64,000 nt of DNA from Pteria penguin. Lineage: Eukaryota > Mollusca > Bivalvia > Pterioida > Pteriidae. Positions 39,330 through 54,300 of the stretch are shown here, in pieces (position 1 is the stretch's first letter; the number at the start of each line of letters is the position of its first letter). Made by a program: the position numbers and the translations under genes. The notes beneath the pieces were generated by a model. That model searched no databases. It was not told where the DNA came from and saw only the letters and a program-made list of their open reading frames with translations. Location: NCBI GenBank assembly GCA_035048485.1, contig CM068582.1, positions 22,029,155 to 22,093,154 of the forward strand. The letters are read 5' to 3'.

Positions 39330-42300
39330 TCCCTCAAACTTCGTTTGCTGAGGATATAAGTATCTATATGCAAAATCATGCAAAAAAGGCTGCATTATAC
39401 AATGAAATTGCAAAATTTAATGCATACCTATCCAAAAGTATTTCAAAGTTAGATATTTAGTTTTTTCCTACTTCATAACAAATAATGAACTTTACAAAAC
39501 ACCAATATCTCCATGTTATTGAGCACCCTACTTTGATAAGCTATAAAGTGCTGTCTTACTGTATTGCAGTATTTAATCCATGTTGTAAATAATTGCAGAA
39601 TATCTTCAACTAACCTTCTAACAGAGATTGGTATCTCCTGGGAATCAAACAATCTGACAACAGGTGGCAGCAAAAGATGTAAATAATCATCCAGGTTAGC
39701 ACCAAACAATTGTAGTGCATTCAATAACTGCAAAAATAATTCAAATCATGACCAAGTGCAGAAGGTTAATAGCTTACTCAAGAAATGTGATGAAAGTGGG
39801 TAAGAAGGAACTATGACCGTAATTGGTACTATGTGGACATGTCACAACCACAAGTCAGACATTCATAAACCTCTGAAATTCAGAGGATGTACAGAACGTG
39901 CCAAAGTACTGACAAACACTCCAAATTTAAATTTTGACTTCAGATGTACACTTGATGTGATTGATTTATTATTGTTTGACGTCAATCCAGAATTATTTCA
40001 CATATAGGATGACGATATCTGCCTCATACATAGCATAGAAATTTTTACCTTTGCAATGGACCAACCTAAAGCAGTGAGGGATCTTTTACATGCCACGCTT
40101 ACCATGACATAGGACCTCAGTTTTCATAGCCTTATCTGAAAGACAAGACATCAGTGTACCCAAGGAAGGACTCAAACCCATGACTTCTCAGTCACAAGCC
40201 AAGCACCTCATACATTGAGCTACATCGCCTCCTTCTGATATGACAAACAAGGTTTGAACCCACAACCAAATCCTGCTAACAGCATTTTATATGAATGAAA
40301 GAGGCTTACTTTTGCTGTTACTGCTCTGTAGTCGCTGGTGTCCTGCATAAAAACTTTAAGAATCTGAGGTATGATCTGTGGAAGGTAGACTTTGAATTCT
40401 GTCCCTAGAGCCTGTACAATCTGTTCTACCAACAAGATAATGGTGTTTTGCATAGAGCTGTTTGGAGTCCAGTATTCCTAAATGTATAATGATGGAACAT
40501 GTAAAATAACAAACAAAGAGAATATGTGTTTTCAACACTTCTGCTTAGTACTTCTAAACAGAGGTCTAACTAAGAATATGAGCTAAAAGAATTTTCTTCT
40601 CCGAATTCCAATTTTATTCAGAATAATCTCTGTTTTATACTTTACAGTACAATTAAGGGAAACTTTCAAATTCAGTAGGGATTATTACTTGCATTTTAAT
40701 CATGGAAATCATTCATTAGAATTCAATTTATTAATGAAGCTAGAAAATAAACAGAAGCTTAAATTTTTCACTCATATAGAAAGGGAAATTTTCAATTTCT
40801 ATATAAAATTAGAATGAAAACAACAGAAAATGTTTTATACTGTACTGATTTACCTTGACAAGTTCAAAAATGTCATGTAGATAATTACGTATGTGTTGTT
40901 TCACAATAGCAATAATCACACCAAGTTGTTGGAAAAGAAACTGAAAAAGATATCAAAGAAAGTTTTTAAAGTCATCAATAAAATACAAGAGAGATACTGT
41001 CTCAAATGTAAGTATAAAAAATTAAAAAAAAAAACAGAGAAAGTAAATTGTACCCATTACGTGAAAAAGACAGAGAAACTCTACTGTGAGCAGCCAATAT
41101 TTTCATTTGGATATATATGCACAACCATTGTAAATGCCTGAGATAAAGCTTTCAAGTCCTATGTATTTTATTTCTGTATAAAGTACATTGATCGGTGACA
41201 TCAAAACGTCCCATATTTGACCCACTTTTCAACACAGAAAGCCATGTTTGGCAGACTTTTGATTAAGCTTAGGACGTCATAATGAAGAGGTTTGACATTT
41301 CCAACCTTGTGTGACGTCATTAAAGTCGTATTTAGCGCTAAAGTGCTTGACATTCGACGAAAGTATGTCAGTCTGGATAAACATTACATTGTCATGGGAC
41401 ACCGGCTGTTTCTTTCAATTTATAACTTCCCTCCAGAATGATTTAATGATGCAGTATATAAATAGGAAATGGAAGTTTCGAGTATGATATTTTGGCGTTA
41501 AAAGCGCATATATATACATGTAGAATAAGTGTCTTATTTTGTGTTTTCATGCAGGAATAAAGTACAATGTCTGATGCATTTATGAGATATAATGCGCGTT
41601 AATAATGCGCTAATACGCATTATATCTAATAAATGCATCAGCCATTGTACTTTATTCCTGCATGAAAACACAAAATAAGACACTTATTCTATATATCAGA
41701 ACAAGATTGTTGTATCTTATAACCTTCTGCCTCATAACAAAATTTGTTGAATTTACTACCCATTTGGTAAAGGGAAAGTGATACACAAGTATCTATCAAG
41801 AGGGAAAATTTCTTTACCTCTCTAAAATTCTGGTCGGCAGTTTTGATGACAGTTAAATATGCAGGTATGATCTGCTGTATGTAAGGTACACATTTAATAC
41901 CCAGACTCTTAAATATGAAGGTAATCGCTTGGACCACCATCGTATGATGCTGAGATAAGGACGGATCTCTTATAATCCTCATCAGAGTTGCTATGGCAAT
42001 GGCAGGGTAAAATTCTTCCAAGGTAGAAGAGGCACTCATATTGGCAAGCATCTCACTGGTGTTTTCTAAAATAAAATAATAAGGGCATCTATTACATATA
42101 AAACAAAATAACTATCTCTAATAACTATCTATTTCACAAATTTAACGAAAGATGGATATTAAGCATTTAGTATATCTTCCCTCTATATCACTTTATCTAA
42201 ACAAATCTTCAGAAATACATGTATAATATTAAGATGTTTGTAAAATTATTGAATTACTTTCTACAAATTCGTTTTTCCACATTTTATGTCAGATATTGAT

Positions 42301-45300
42301 ATAAACAATAACATACAAACTCACATGCCTACACACAATTTTAAATAAATTGGATAGTTTGGGAGTATTTCATCTTTATTTATTTCATGTATTTCTGCAA
42401 GTTAAATTATCCAAGCATCTAAAGTTTTACCTTGTACACTGCTGAACTGATATTTGTCACATAACATACATGTACCTGGTTGTGAATTGTCCTTCTGGTC
42501 AGTCAGGAGGACAGAACCGGCTTCTGTTTGCTGTATCTGGCCTAAATTCTGTTTGTGCTTGTGTGGGTCCAGTGCTCCTAAAAGACCCAATACCCTTATT
42601 ACCTAAAATTAAAAAAAAAGACAGATGAAATTAAAATCTATTCTTCAATATCAAATAATTGTACAGAAAGAATAGGTGATTTCAACACACTGATTGCATA
42701 AACATATCGGGTCTTTTCCATTATTCAGTTGATTCCCATAACAGCAGGTATCTGAAGTCAAACCATTGTGACGTCATACAATTTCTATATCACTTCCTGT
42801 ATTTTTACACCAGTTTCCATAGAACTGGTTGACGTCCAAATGGTTTGACATCTGATACAAGCTCATATGGGAAATAACTCTCTAACAAAAAGACCAAATA
42901 CTGTGAAACTGGGCATATGGTTACTTCTGTAAAGGAGTTATCTGCTCTTAAAGGTCACCTTTTTAAATTTTCATTTTCTGTATTTTCTTGCAATATAAAC
43001 CTTTGTTTGTTTTGGTTAGTTATGTTTAACTTTAATGTCTTTGCTGACCTCTATGTACAGATTACACTGTATTAACTGTATATGTGGAGTATATCAATTA
43101 AATCTTAACATAAGAGAAAATTTATAAATGTACATATGTTCAGAAAAATCGAATTAACTAGAGGTTGACAAAAATGCTGAGTGCAATGACTGGATACTAA
43201 GAAGGAATCATTACCTCTCTCCTGATGCCACCTGACTGTTCTGTCTTCAGGAAGTTCAGTAGAATTTCCAGCAAGGAAGGATATTTCTTGTAAGGCTCTA
43301 TCACATAGCCTGTACTCTCCACCAACTGACCCAGAGTCCAAAGTGCCACCTGTTGATAAAATAAATGATCTGTTTTATACTGATCTACATGTAGACATAC
43401 ACTAGATGGATACTTAATTTACAAAAGAGATATCAAAATACATCTCTTACATACTAAAATTTCTATGTTCTCTGAGGAACAAACTTTCCTGATATACATT
43501 ACATGCCATTTTTTTCTTCAAATTTCTTATTCCTCTTTCTTCTTCCACTATAACTCATGTACATTTTGCACACGCATAAAATGTAAACGTAACTGAATAT
43601 TTCATTTAATATCTCTCTTCTTCCCACTCCTCCACATCGCTTTGTGTATAATTATATGAACCGTGAAATTTTTTATTTAAGAATAATTACATGTATACAT
43701 CCCATTACATCTCCACTCATTCATTCCGTTTTTCTCATCCCCATCCTGCAAACACATTTCATGAGTAGTTAAGAACTTAGTCATTGAAGAAAGCCAAGGT
43801 CCTGTGTCAAGGTAGGTGTGGCACATGAAAGATGAAGTTGTTGACCTTCTGCTTCCATGTGACAATATGACTGAAAAATTGTTAAAAACAATGCAAAAAA
43901 ACACTTAACCAACCAATCAATTCATCCCATCCTATTCATTTCATTCATTCTTTCTCTAATTACAAAGAATGTATGAAGCATCTTATTTCTACCTCTCTCT
44001 TCTGTAGTGATGAAAGATCTTGCAGCATTTCAATGATGAGAGGTAACAGTTCATCCATGGATTTCCTCATCTCTGTGCCGCTCACTTGAGCTTGTTCTCC
44101 TATCGCAGCCAATACACTAATCGTCACATTAGGATTCTGGTCCTGGTCTTTTAATTTAGGTATTAAGGCCTGGTAACATTAGTTCAAATAAGTTTGAATT
44201 GTTGTGAAACAAGAAATTATTATTATTATAATTTTTAAAATTTTTTTTTCATCTCTGTTCTGAGCATCCTTGTTATGGGCACCAGCAGAAAAAGTTTCAA
44301 ACATGCCAGTCATTTTCAGAACTTTTGAAAATTTTGTCAGTCAGGACAATGAAATATACAGAAACAATTTCAGAATTTTTTCAATCTCAAAGAAATGTTG
44401 TCGGTCAGAACCTTCAGATTACCACTCTTCAACATCACTGCACCAGAGATCTTAAATGTGCCTACATCTATCTATGGTTCGAGTTAAACTGTCTTGTTAA
44501 AATAGAACAAGTTACGTCCCCTGAATTTTTCACCATTAAGTTTTGCAGGGATTCAAAACTGATAGAGTTACTACCAATGATACCAATATTTATACAGTAT
44601 AAAAATGTATGTGTAGGATATGAAATATCAATGATACTTAAACAATCCCCTTTCCATGTAGTCTATAGCAAGAGTTTCAAAATATAAGTAAATTTCTCAT
44701 TGTAACATTACATCTATTTCCAAACCTTTAATATTGGCTCCATGTAAGGTCGCACCAATCTCGCTGCATTGGCTACGAGATGACCCAACATTCTCGCAGC
44801 TTGCTCCTTGTTCCTGCCAACACCACTGTGTTCTAATTCTGTCAAAATCTGTTAATAGTGAAAATTGTGAATTAGGCCAAATGAAATTACACGTTTGCTG
44901 AAAATAACAAAACAAACTAATATAGGATTGTTACATAAAAGCAATACCAACAATAGAACTTTATCAGTGATAGTAAGACGATGCCTAGGCCATATGCAAC
45001 TTATTTGTCATTTATACTTCTAATTACCCCAATACAGAGAAAAGTTGTTGACATAATGATAATTCACATTGATATCATGTTGAGATTTGAAGATATTCTT
45101 CTGAAAAAGAAGCAATTGATACATATATTGCAGTTATATTCTTAAAGCTCTTTTCTAACCCATACTGCATATCAAGTAAAATGTATATGTATAAATTCTT
45201 TCCATAATTATTGTTATATGATTTAAAACGATTTGCCACTTCTTCTAAGTCATATCCAGATGTCTTGTCTTATGTATCTACAAGATTCTCTCACTTTAGT

Positions 45301-48300
45301 TCCTGATGCTTTTTATAGCTTGTGGTGTAGATCTACATAATGTTCATTCCCGATGATTTGTAGTTATTTTGTTTAAGTTCAAATGTCAATTTATGTTTTT
45401 AAGGTACAGTATCAATACTGTAACAAGGCCACTACACATACACATAAATGTCAAATCTGCCAAAATATTATGTTTGAAATTGTAAACTAAAAGCAAGAAT
45501 CTTCTTGTAACGTGTACTGCATGTACAAAATAACATGAAACCTGCTTCAGATACAATGAAAATAACAGGAAAATCCAATCAGAATAATTACACAGAAATG
45601 TTTCTTTCCCCACAAAAGTAAATTACGACAACATGATCTGTATAAATATCTGGTCTGATTCTCAACTGTGACACATCACTGTGATATTATCTCAATATCG
45701 AGATATACTCATCACTAGCAGGTCAAGGAAGATAACTCCTGATCACCATTCAGATTGAAAACTATATATGATAATCACTGACTTGTGTTAAAAATCTCCT
45801 TGGAGATTTTACCCTGTAACACAAGCTCAAAAGAAAATCATGGTCATCATCATGATGATTTATGTGTAGAATGTCCACACCAATCAAATCATAAACATCT
45901 CAGTGCTGGTATTTTACCCACAAATAATAGCATACATAGTACAAAAAGTGCATGATGTACAATTCTTCTACTGTTAAGACAAATTGCTCTTAGATTATTA
46001 AAGAGAAGACAGAAGACATCTGACAAAACTGTATGACACAAATCACCAAGGAAATGCAAACAAAACATGACAAATAGCATAATATACACAGAATGACATT
46101 ACAAAAATATTCGATTGTGCTGCGGTTACGATACTGACTTGGGACGGTCAACTGAAGTAACAAACGTCACTTTATTGGTGTGGTTACATACACATAACTG
46201 CATAAATGTTTTGGATAACAATATTTGTATTTCCATAAAATTATCAACTTCATAAATATGTGCAATGTCGAATGCTTTACTGGACAGAGTTACTTCTGTC
46301 AACTACCTTAGTAACTTGCTTCAGGTATTAAGAAATTCACAGGAAAATCCAATCAGAATAATTACACAGAGATGCTTCTTTCACACACAATAAAAATTTA
46401 CAACATATAAATTGATCTGTATAAATATCCTACTTGGTTCTCAACTGTGCTTGCATCACTGTGATATTATCTCAATATCGAGATATACTCATCACTAGCA
46501 GGTCAAGGAAGGTAACTCCTGATCACCATTCAGATTGAAAACTATATATGATAATCATTGACTTATGTTATAAATCTCCTTGGAGATTTTACCCTAAAAC
46601 ACAAGCTCAAAAAATAATCGCTGTCATCATCATCATCATGGTGATAAACATACAGGAGTAAATCACCTCTGATCAAACTGAAATACAGTTGACTCTCGTT
46701 TATTCAAACACCAAAACTCAATTTCTCATTAACTCAAACTACTAGTCCCTATTCCAATTTTTTTATACACCCTGCACTCAAACTCTACTAAACTCGCACT
46801 GTTTTACATCTGTCCACAATGTACAATCGTTCTACTGTTGAAACTGTTCTGACCACAACTTTGCTACCTGAATACATGTTTCAGCTTACATTATGTACAT
46901 ACACAAACAATTATCGTTAATTTGACTGATAAGTGCAACGTCAATATATTTGTTTTCCACTGTTTTTGTCAAACAACCAAGCTGAGACTATACATATCCT
47001 ACTTATGTCAAATACGGAAATAATTTAAAAACAAGAAACCTCTAACCTTACGAAAGGTTTATAATAAAGCTTTTTACCTGAATGAGCGTTTTTCTAAGCG
47101 AAGGCATGACATATGCAGGATTCTTGCTGCTCAGTCGCCCTATTATGCAAATTGCCACCTCTCTGATTTCATAAACCTCATCGTTTAGGGCAACAAATAG
47201 TGCACAAAGATTCTCAGCCTGGGCAAGATGTGGGTCAAACCGGTCATCAAGGGAAACAAGAACACAATAGCGGATGTCAGAATCTGAAATATTAACATCA
47301 TTTTGATGGTTAAACCTTTGAAAACACAAGCTGTATTTGTGAAATACAACGACTTTGTCAGTATAAGCTGTTATTCTAAAACTAGGTCAAACTCTAGTTC
47401 CAGGTCACAAATTCAAACTTTATTTGTACTGATGGAAACGTCTTGTAAAGAATACACATGTGAAATATGAAAGCCTTATTACTTATCATTCATAAAATAT
47501 ACCCAATGTTTAAGTTTTTTACATGTAGATTAAAGATTACAGTTAAGGTTACAAAATAAACGATTAGTGTACCGACTTAAAGGAATAAGCATGTGAAAAA
47601 TGAAAGCCCTATCTATTACAGTTGAAAAGGTATGTGGAATGTTAAACTTTTTAGCCACATACAACTGGACAAACAGACAGACAGTCCAAAAACTAGATGC
47701 CCTGGAAATATTTGAATCTGGAAAGGGGATGGAATTATAACAAGTGTAAATTAATCTTAAAATATAAAAAAAACCGGTGCAGCCTAGTGGATAAGGTGCT
47801 CGGTCTGTGATCGAGAGGTTCCGGGTTCGACACCCACCCTGGACACAACGGTGTTCTGTCTTTTGGATGAGACAGTAAAAACAAGGTCCCGTGTCACCAT
47901 ACGCATGGCACGTAAAACATTCCTCACTACTTTGGGTGGGTCCGTTGCAAAGGTTTAAATTTGTATGCAATGCATCAGGCAGATGCCGTCACCATATACA
48001 TGAAATTATCGTGGAGTGAGGTAAAACAATATTCTATAAATTAAAAGATAAAAATGTACTGACAATTCAGTTACAATGTCTTTGAGAGCAAAGTGATCTT
48101 CATTAACACATGGTATAGAAAATAGGAGTACCTATATCTGTAATGCCTACGACCAAGAGCTTATGCAGTACATCTGCTACTGTATTCATAGCCGCTATGC
48201 TGACCTGAGTCTGGCTGGAGGACAGCAACTGTTGATATAAATGTTTAAGTTCATGAAAAAATTTCAAGGATTCAAGTGCATACACTTGTATTGTATACTG

Positions 48301-51300
48301 ACAAACTTCACATGCATTATGATAAAAGTAGGGATCTATCTTTCCCTTCCGATCAATTAAGTATTTAAGTTATAAATTACATACTTGATGCATGAAGAGA
48401 CAATAAAGTATCGTGAAAATTATGGAAAAAAAGGTCATAAATACATGTACTATGTACAAGTAAATGTAGACATGCTTTATGAACCACTTATATGATTTAA
48501 GTAATCATGTTACATTCATACTGAGCTCAATACTAGAACAAATCAATTTGACTCAAAAAATATCTGTACATGTAGGTATTTATCATGTTTATGAGAATTA
48601 TAAACTTTATGAAATTTGTTTGGTTTAAATCAATTTATTTTAGCAATTATCTGTCTGAAAAGTAAATCATTACATAGCATCAAATCACCAAAAGCAGCCA
48701 TGAAGAAGTGCTTATTTGCCCTTACCGTCAATAATGGAGTGAGTAACTTTGCACATGTGCGTACTGCTTCTATACGTATCTCTTTATGTTCACTAGATAG
48801 ATACTGGTCTGCACAGTGCTTCACAAACTGGGTCAATGAAAGACCTACATGTATAATGGTAAAAATAAAAAATCAATGTTACTATTTTGTCTTGTACAAA
48901 CACAAAAACTGTTATTGCATAGTTTGAACATTTAAATTCAGTCAGTGCATATACATGTAGTTCATACGAAATTTAAATACTATTGTATTTCATAATCCAT
49001 AAAATTGCACTAATATATCTTCAGAACACAAGAAATAATTAGTCTATTACAAACCTTCAAAATCAAAACTGCCTAAAGTCTTGAGAGCTAAGGTGATACT
49101 AGTCACATCCTGGGACTCTGGTAGCCCTGGCAAGGAACCTTTAATAAACAGCAATGCTTACCAATCATAATGAAGGCTTCATCATACCATAAAAACTTTT
49201 ATTCAGATGATGACATACAGAAAATTCCCACTTCCAAGGAAAATCTATCATGATGCCTTAAATTTAAAAAATTTTCACATATGAAATTTAAAAAAAAATA
49301 TAAAAAACCAACAAAAACAAAAAATACATGTATATGAAAGTACCAAATTTATACTCTATTGTGTAGAATAAAATTTTCATGATATTTGAGTTAAATTCTG
49401 TAAATAAGACCAACTTATGAACTGTTAAATTGTACATGAATAATGAAAGGACTTAAAAGTCCTCAAGGTCCGAATTGCAAGGTCAAGTACATCAAAGGTA
49501 ATAAAGTCGTGATCCACCAAGAGATCACACACCAAGCGTGTAATGTTAAGGATCAGTATTGACAAAAACACGGTCTGCGCACAGGTGCTCATTTTCATAT
49601 AAACAACGGCTCTGCCCTGTACACCCCTGTACGTCTCCATCTCGTACTATATAGTTATCTCATTCTCTCTATCACTTTTGATCTTGACAGTAGTGTGATT
49701 CTTAATTAGAAATCTGGACAGTCTCCCGCTGTACATATATCTTTGGGGAAAACCACGTCTACACATGTAGATCTATAAATAACTGGCAATTTTTAGTAGC
49801 ATTACACATCAACAACTACTAAGACGTTTGTTTATCGTTGTGACGAGAAGATTGTAGAGTACTTTGAATTCCACTGCTATAAAAAGAAGCGATATTCTCA
49901 AGTTTTATTAATTATTATAATACAACGGATACTAGTACGGACTAGTAGTGTACTTCTTAAATTATGGCACAGCTACACAATAATGTCAATCTTACTTTTT
50001 CGGGACTTTCCGTCGAGTATTCGGAAAGACTGCATGTCCTCCAGCGCATGAATATAACTCGTCTAAATCGATGGAATAATGGCACATCTATTTACTCATC
50101 TGATCAAACTTATCTTGTATTAACTCGTACAATATAAACTATAAGTACTAAAAGTAAATCTAATCACGCTTTTTCTAAATATTAACGCACTATTTATACA
50201 CGAGGAGGTATTTTCTGCGTTCCACGCATTCACCACAGCATATTGTAACGACTAGGGTCTGGAATTGCTATGCAATTCCGACCAAAAACTACAATTTAAA
50301 AATACAGTCAAACTTCGATATGTCAAACACTGGTATCTAAAATACCCCGGAGATCTCGAAGTCAGACATCGGTCCCAAAAAAATCCTTCACTGTATTATT
50401 AAATTTACCCCGGATGTGTCGAACATTGATGTGTTGAATACCATGCTTATCTCGAATACTTTTTCAAGTCCCAAAGTTCTTATTCCCTCAGTTTATCTCG
50501 AAGTTGGCTTCTTACTGACAATTTTACTCATGGCATCTTCCCTATACTTAGTTGAAAGGGCGCGCGCATGATTTGATCAATTGACCGTATCGGCATACAA
50601 AGCCGGAATCAATTACCTAATCGATACAGTCCATGAATATGTACCTTGTTATTTATACCAATTATTACTAAATGAAGATGGCTTCTTGAATTTGACCTAC
50701 CTGCATTCATTTAAAAAAAATTTCTTTACATTGTTTATTAATCTGTTTTTATTTTATATCCATGTGTATGTCTATGTATTTTTATGCAAAGTAATAGTAG
50801 TTTGATCTGTTTTGAATTTAAAATAAGGACATGTTTCTTCATCTCGTCTTATGCGTTAATCCGTCCTTGGTTTAAGGTATAGTATAAAACAGTTATATCA
50901 TGTATTGAATTTAAAATAAGGACATTACTAAAAACCAACATGATGTGAAATATATTTTCTTTATATATTCATCAATAAAAGATATGATGAGATCTAGATT
51001 AATTACTTTCCAACAACATATGCATCTTCATGCATATTCATTGATAAATATATCACATACTACAATAATCACATGTCAAATGTACCAGCGTATGTTAACT
51101 TCAAGATTTGTGATCCTAAACTTGAAATTCAGATATCTTGGACTACGGATATCTCGAAGTATTTTCCATGAGATATCGAAGTTTGAATGTAATTTTTTTT
51201 TTAAAGAAAACCCTTTCTTTAATTGAATATTGATTGAAAGGAAGAAGGGAGTCAGTGGACAAAAATTTTATAGCAATGTCACAACTGTATTAGAAAATTT

Positions 51301-54300
51301 TCAATCATTAAACATCATTAACATGTCAGTTGAACATATCATTTATATAGTTTTATAGTTCCTGGATCAGTGCAAAGAGAAAGACTCACAGATAGATGGA
51401 AACAAGATTAAATATCCCTGTGGTCATTTAAAAGTGGAACATAAAATGTATTAGATGAACATCATTATAATTTTATGAAATCATACGATCACGAGAAATT
51501 TATCAATGTAACATCTAGTTTTTTTGACAATGTATTTCTAGAGTGATCATACCAGAGGGGGATAAAGGAGATGGTATATTTTTAGGAGCTCCAGGATGCT
51601 TAAGTTGTCTCCCCATTAAAATAAGTGACAGATTTTTTAGAAGTCCATCCTGAATTTCTTTCTTGAGTTGAGGAATCTGTGTTGCCAAGTCCCTCAAAGC
51701 TGCAGTGAGAGCTGGACTACAACATGAAATAAACAATTCAGTAAACATATTTTACTACACTGAGGACAAACCATATGTATTCATTTCTTAGCACATCTTA
51801 CTACCATACCTACATCATACCAGATCGAACTCTACTGGAGATCATATAGGCATTACAACATCATCTCAGTACTAAAATCAGCAATGTAACTGCCAAACTG
51901 CCAATATCAAGTTAGAGTTTCTGGTTCAAATTCCTCTAAGAAAAGCTTAACCACAATAAATTTCATTTGCATGTATTTGTGTAAAGCTCCTCTCTTTCCA
52001 TTTGCATACCGTATCTCAGGAAATTATTCTTATCTATAGTGTGTTCCCATACAATCCAGTTTTCCTGAAATGAGCTAGAGTTATCTCCCTCATTGGAGTA
52101 CAACCCTTGGATTTTATCCATCACTGCCCATACAAAACTCACATTGTATATCTAAATGTTTTATTGAAAACGTTCAACTGATTAATTATATTTACTTATT
52201 AAAAGAGACTGAAGTCACATAATTTGCCATGATACTTAGTAAATTTCTCAAAACTTTAATAAATTTTACATGGTAGTAGTGGAAAAAGCCCAAGAGTTGT
52301 CCTCCAACATGGCCGTTAATGCTAGTAGTGTGACATCACATGAGCACTCTATTGCAAAAAGGCATGGTAAAATTAGAAAGACAAATAGATGGATAAATAG
52401 ACAGACAACACTATACTTCATTAAGTCTCATCAAATGTTTCGACAGTATATAAAACACTTAGTTTTGAATGGCAGTAAGTCAACTCTGTTTGCCACACAA
52501 AGATGTAGCAATAATGTTAATATTCTGTATTAATAGTACTAAATCTACACATTAAACAAACTGTATTATTCACAGACCTTAATCCCGTGGCAAACATGGA
52601 ATCCAGTAACTCTCTCACCACTTTAATCATTCTTGGCCCCACAGCCCTGGCAAGCATACTTATACAAGTGAAAACAGCTGGGTCCACAACAAAATTCTTT
52701 TGTTTTCTGTTTTCAATCAAATAAAAGAGAAACACATGTAACTGACCTGTAAACCTTCCAACATACTAAAGGCTGATGGCATTTTTGTAAATCTACAATT
52801 TCCATGAGACATTCATTAAGACAGCTTTTTTGTACATCTACAATTTCCATGACAGATGCATTAAAACAGACTATTTCTATTGAATTCATTTAAGAAATTA
52901 AGGATGCCATTAACCATAAATTGTCCACTAACAATGAGTGTGGAGCTTGAACAAATCTATGTCTAAGTCTTCTTCACTAGCTTGTTTGCTATAATGTGCT
53001 ATAATAATTTATTCTTTTATTCTGAATGAATATATATAAAACTCCTACAGTAACAGACATACTTAGCAGGTAAGTCTTTTGGAGGAAGGCTACTCCTAAT
53101 AACGTCCATAATACGAGACAGGTGCTTGAAAATATCTTCCTGTACAGAAATAGACAGAAGACCCAGAGCCTGAAACGTAGCCGTGCGGTCTTTGGTGTTT
53201 TTTAGAGTTCCAAGTAAAAACCCCAAGGTATCTTCTAAATACCTGAAAATATGTAAATGTTCCGTATATACATGAAGTAACTATACCTATGCATTAATCA
53301 TCAAAGATACATGTTTTGAATTGTTAATAACAACACTTGAAAGATCTTTTCATAGCACTGAAATATTGAGTATTACAAAAGACTACTCCATAATTACTGT
53401 CTATTTACATATGATTATTTCTTGGTAATTTTGTCATTTTCCTTAATTCTTCAGAATTCTATGGTGGCATGTGCTCTGAAAGATCTAAACTCAAAGTAAT
53501 GATTGCATTTTCTATGTAAAGTCTAAAGACCTGCTATTATGTCTTCACTAATTAAGGACATAGTTTAAGAACAGAGCCAGTGTAACTCAATCAGTAAAGT
53601 GCTTGGCTCAGGACTGAAAGGTCCTGGGTTCAAGACCTGTATGTAGCTTGTTAGTGTCCTGTCTTTGGGAAACACAGTAAAAAACAAGATGTGTTTGTGA
53701 AACATGAATGCCCAAGTGGCAACAAAGTCCAAATTAAGCAAATTTTGCAATGTCCTATATCTTGATTACATCCCATCCATGGGAATGTGCATGCAAAATA
53801 TAAAAGCCCTAACTCTTCCAATTCAAAATTTATAACCAATGTTAAAGTTTTTGAAATGTAGGTCAAAGGTTAGATCACAAGGTCAAAAATTATCGTATCG
53901 ACAAAAATGTCTCGTGACAAGGAATATGCAAGTGAAATATGAGAGCCCTACCTCAATGTTAAAGTCTGTGAACAGAGTGTGCAGTCTTTTTGCTTATTTA
54001 TTTATTGATTTCTTTCGGGAAGATTTTACTTGTATGACTGGATGTTACAAAACATTTAAAGAGGCCTCAAAATGGATGAACACTGAAATATAATGCAATA
54101 CTGGTATCCTCAAAGTGCGTATACTTACAGACGTGAGAACACAGATGGATTAAAAGCTGCTAGACGAGGGAATATGACTAGTAAGATTTGCTGGATGTGA
54201 ACGCTTCGACTGCTCCTGTGACGTAATAACAACCCACAAACCTAGCAAATGAAAACAACACACTGGAATACCTCATTATGTAAGTAAAATGTCAATTTTG

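Larger units (their letters stand above)
33024..44725 (-). other. introns between exons 33 and 16: nothing beyond listed repeats
   Basis: Introns mostly 300-900 bp. Apart from the SINEs, fold-backs and microsatellite listed separately, I see no structure, no RNA gene and no nested gene on either strand. Confidence 0.7.

Noticed and set aside
52270..52533. 87-codon plus-strand frame
   Set aside because: Intronic, no recognised motif, and no splice or expression evidence.
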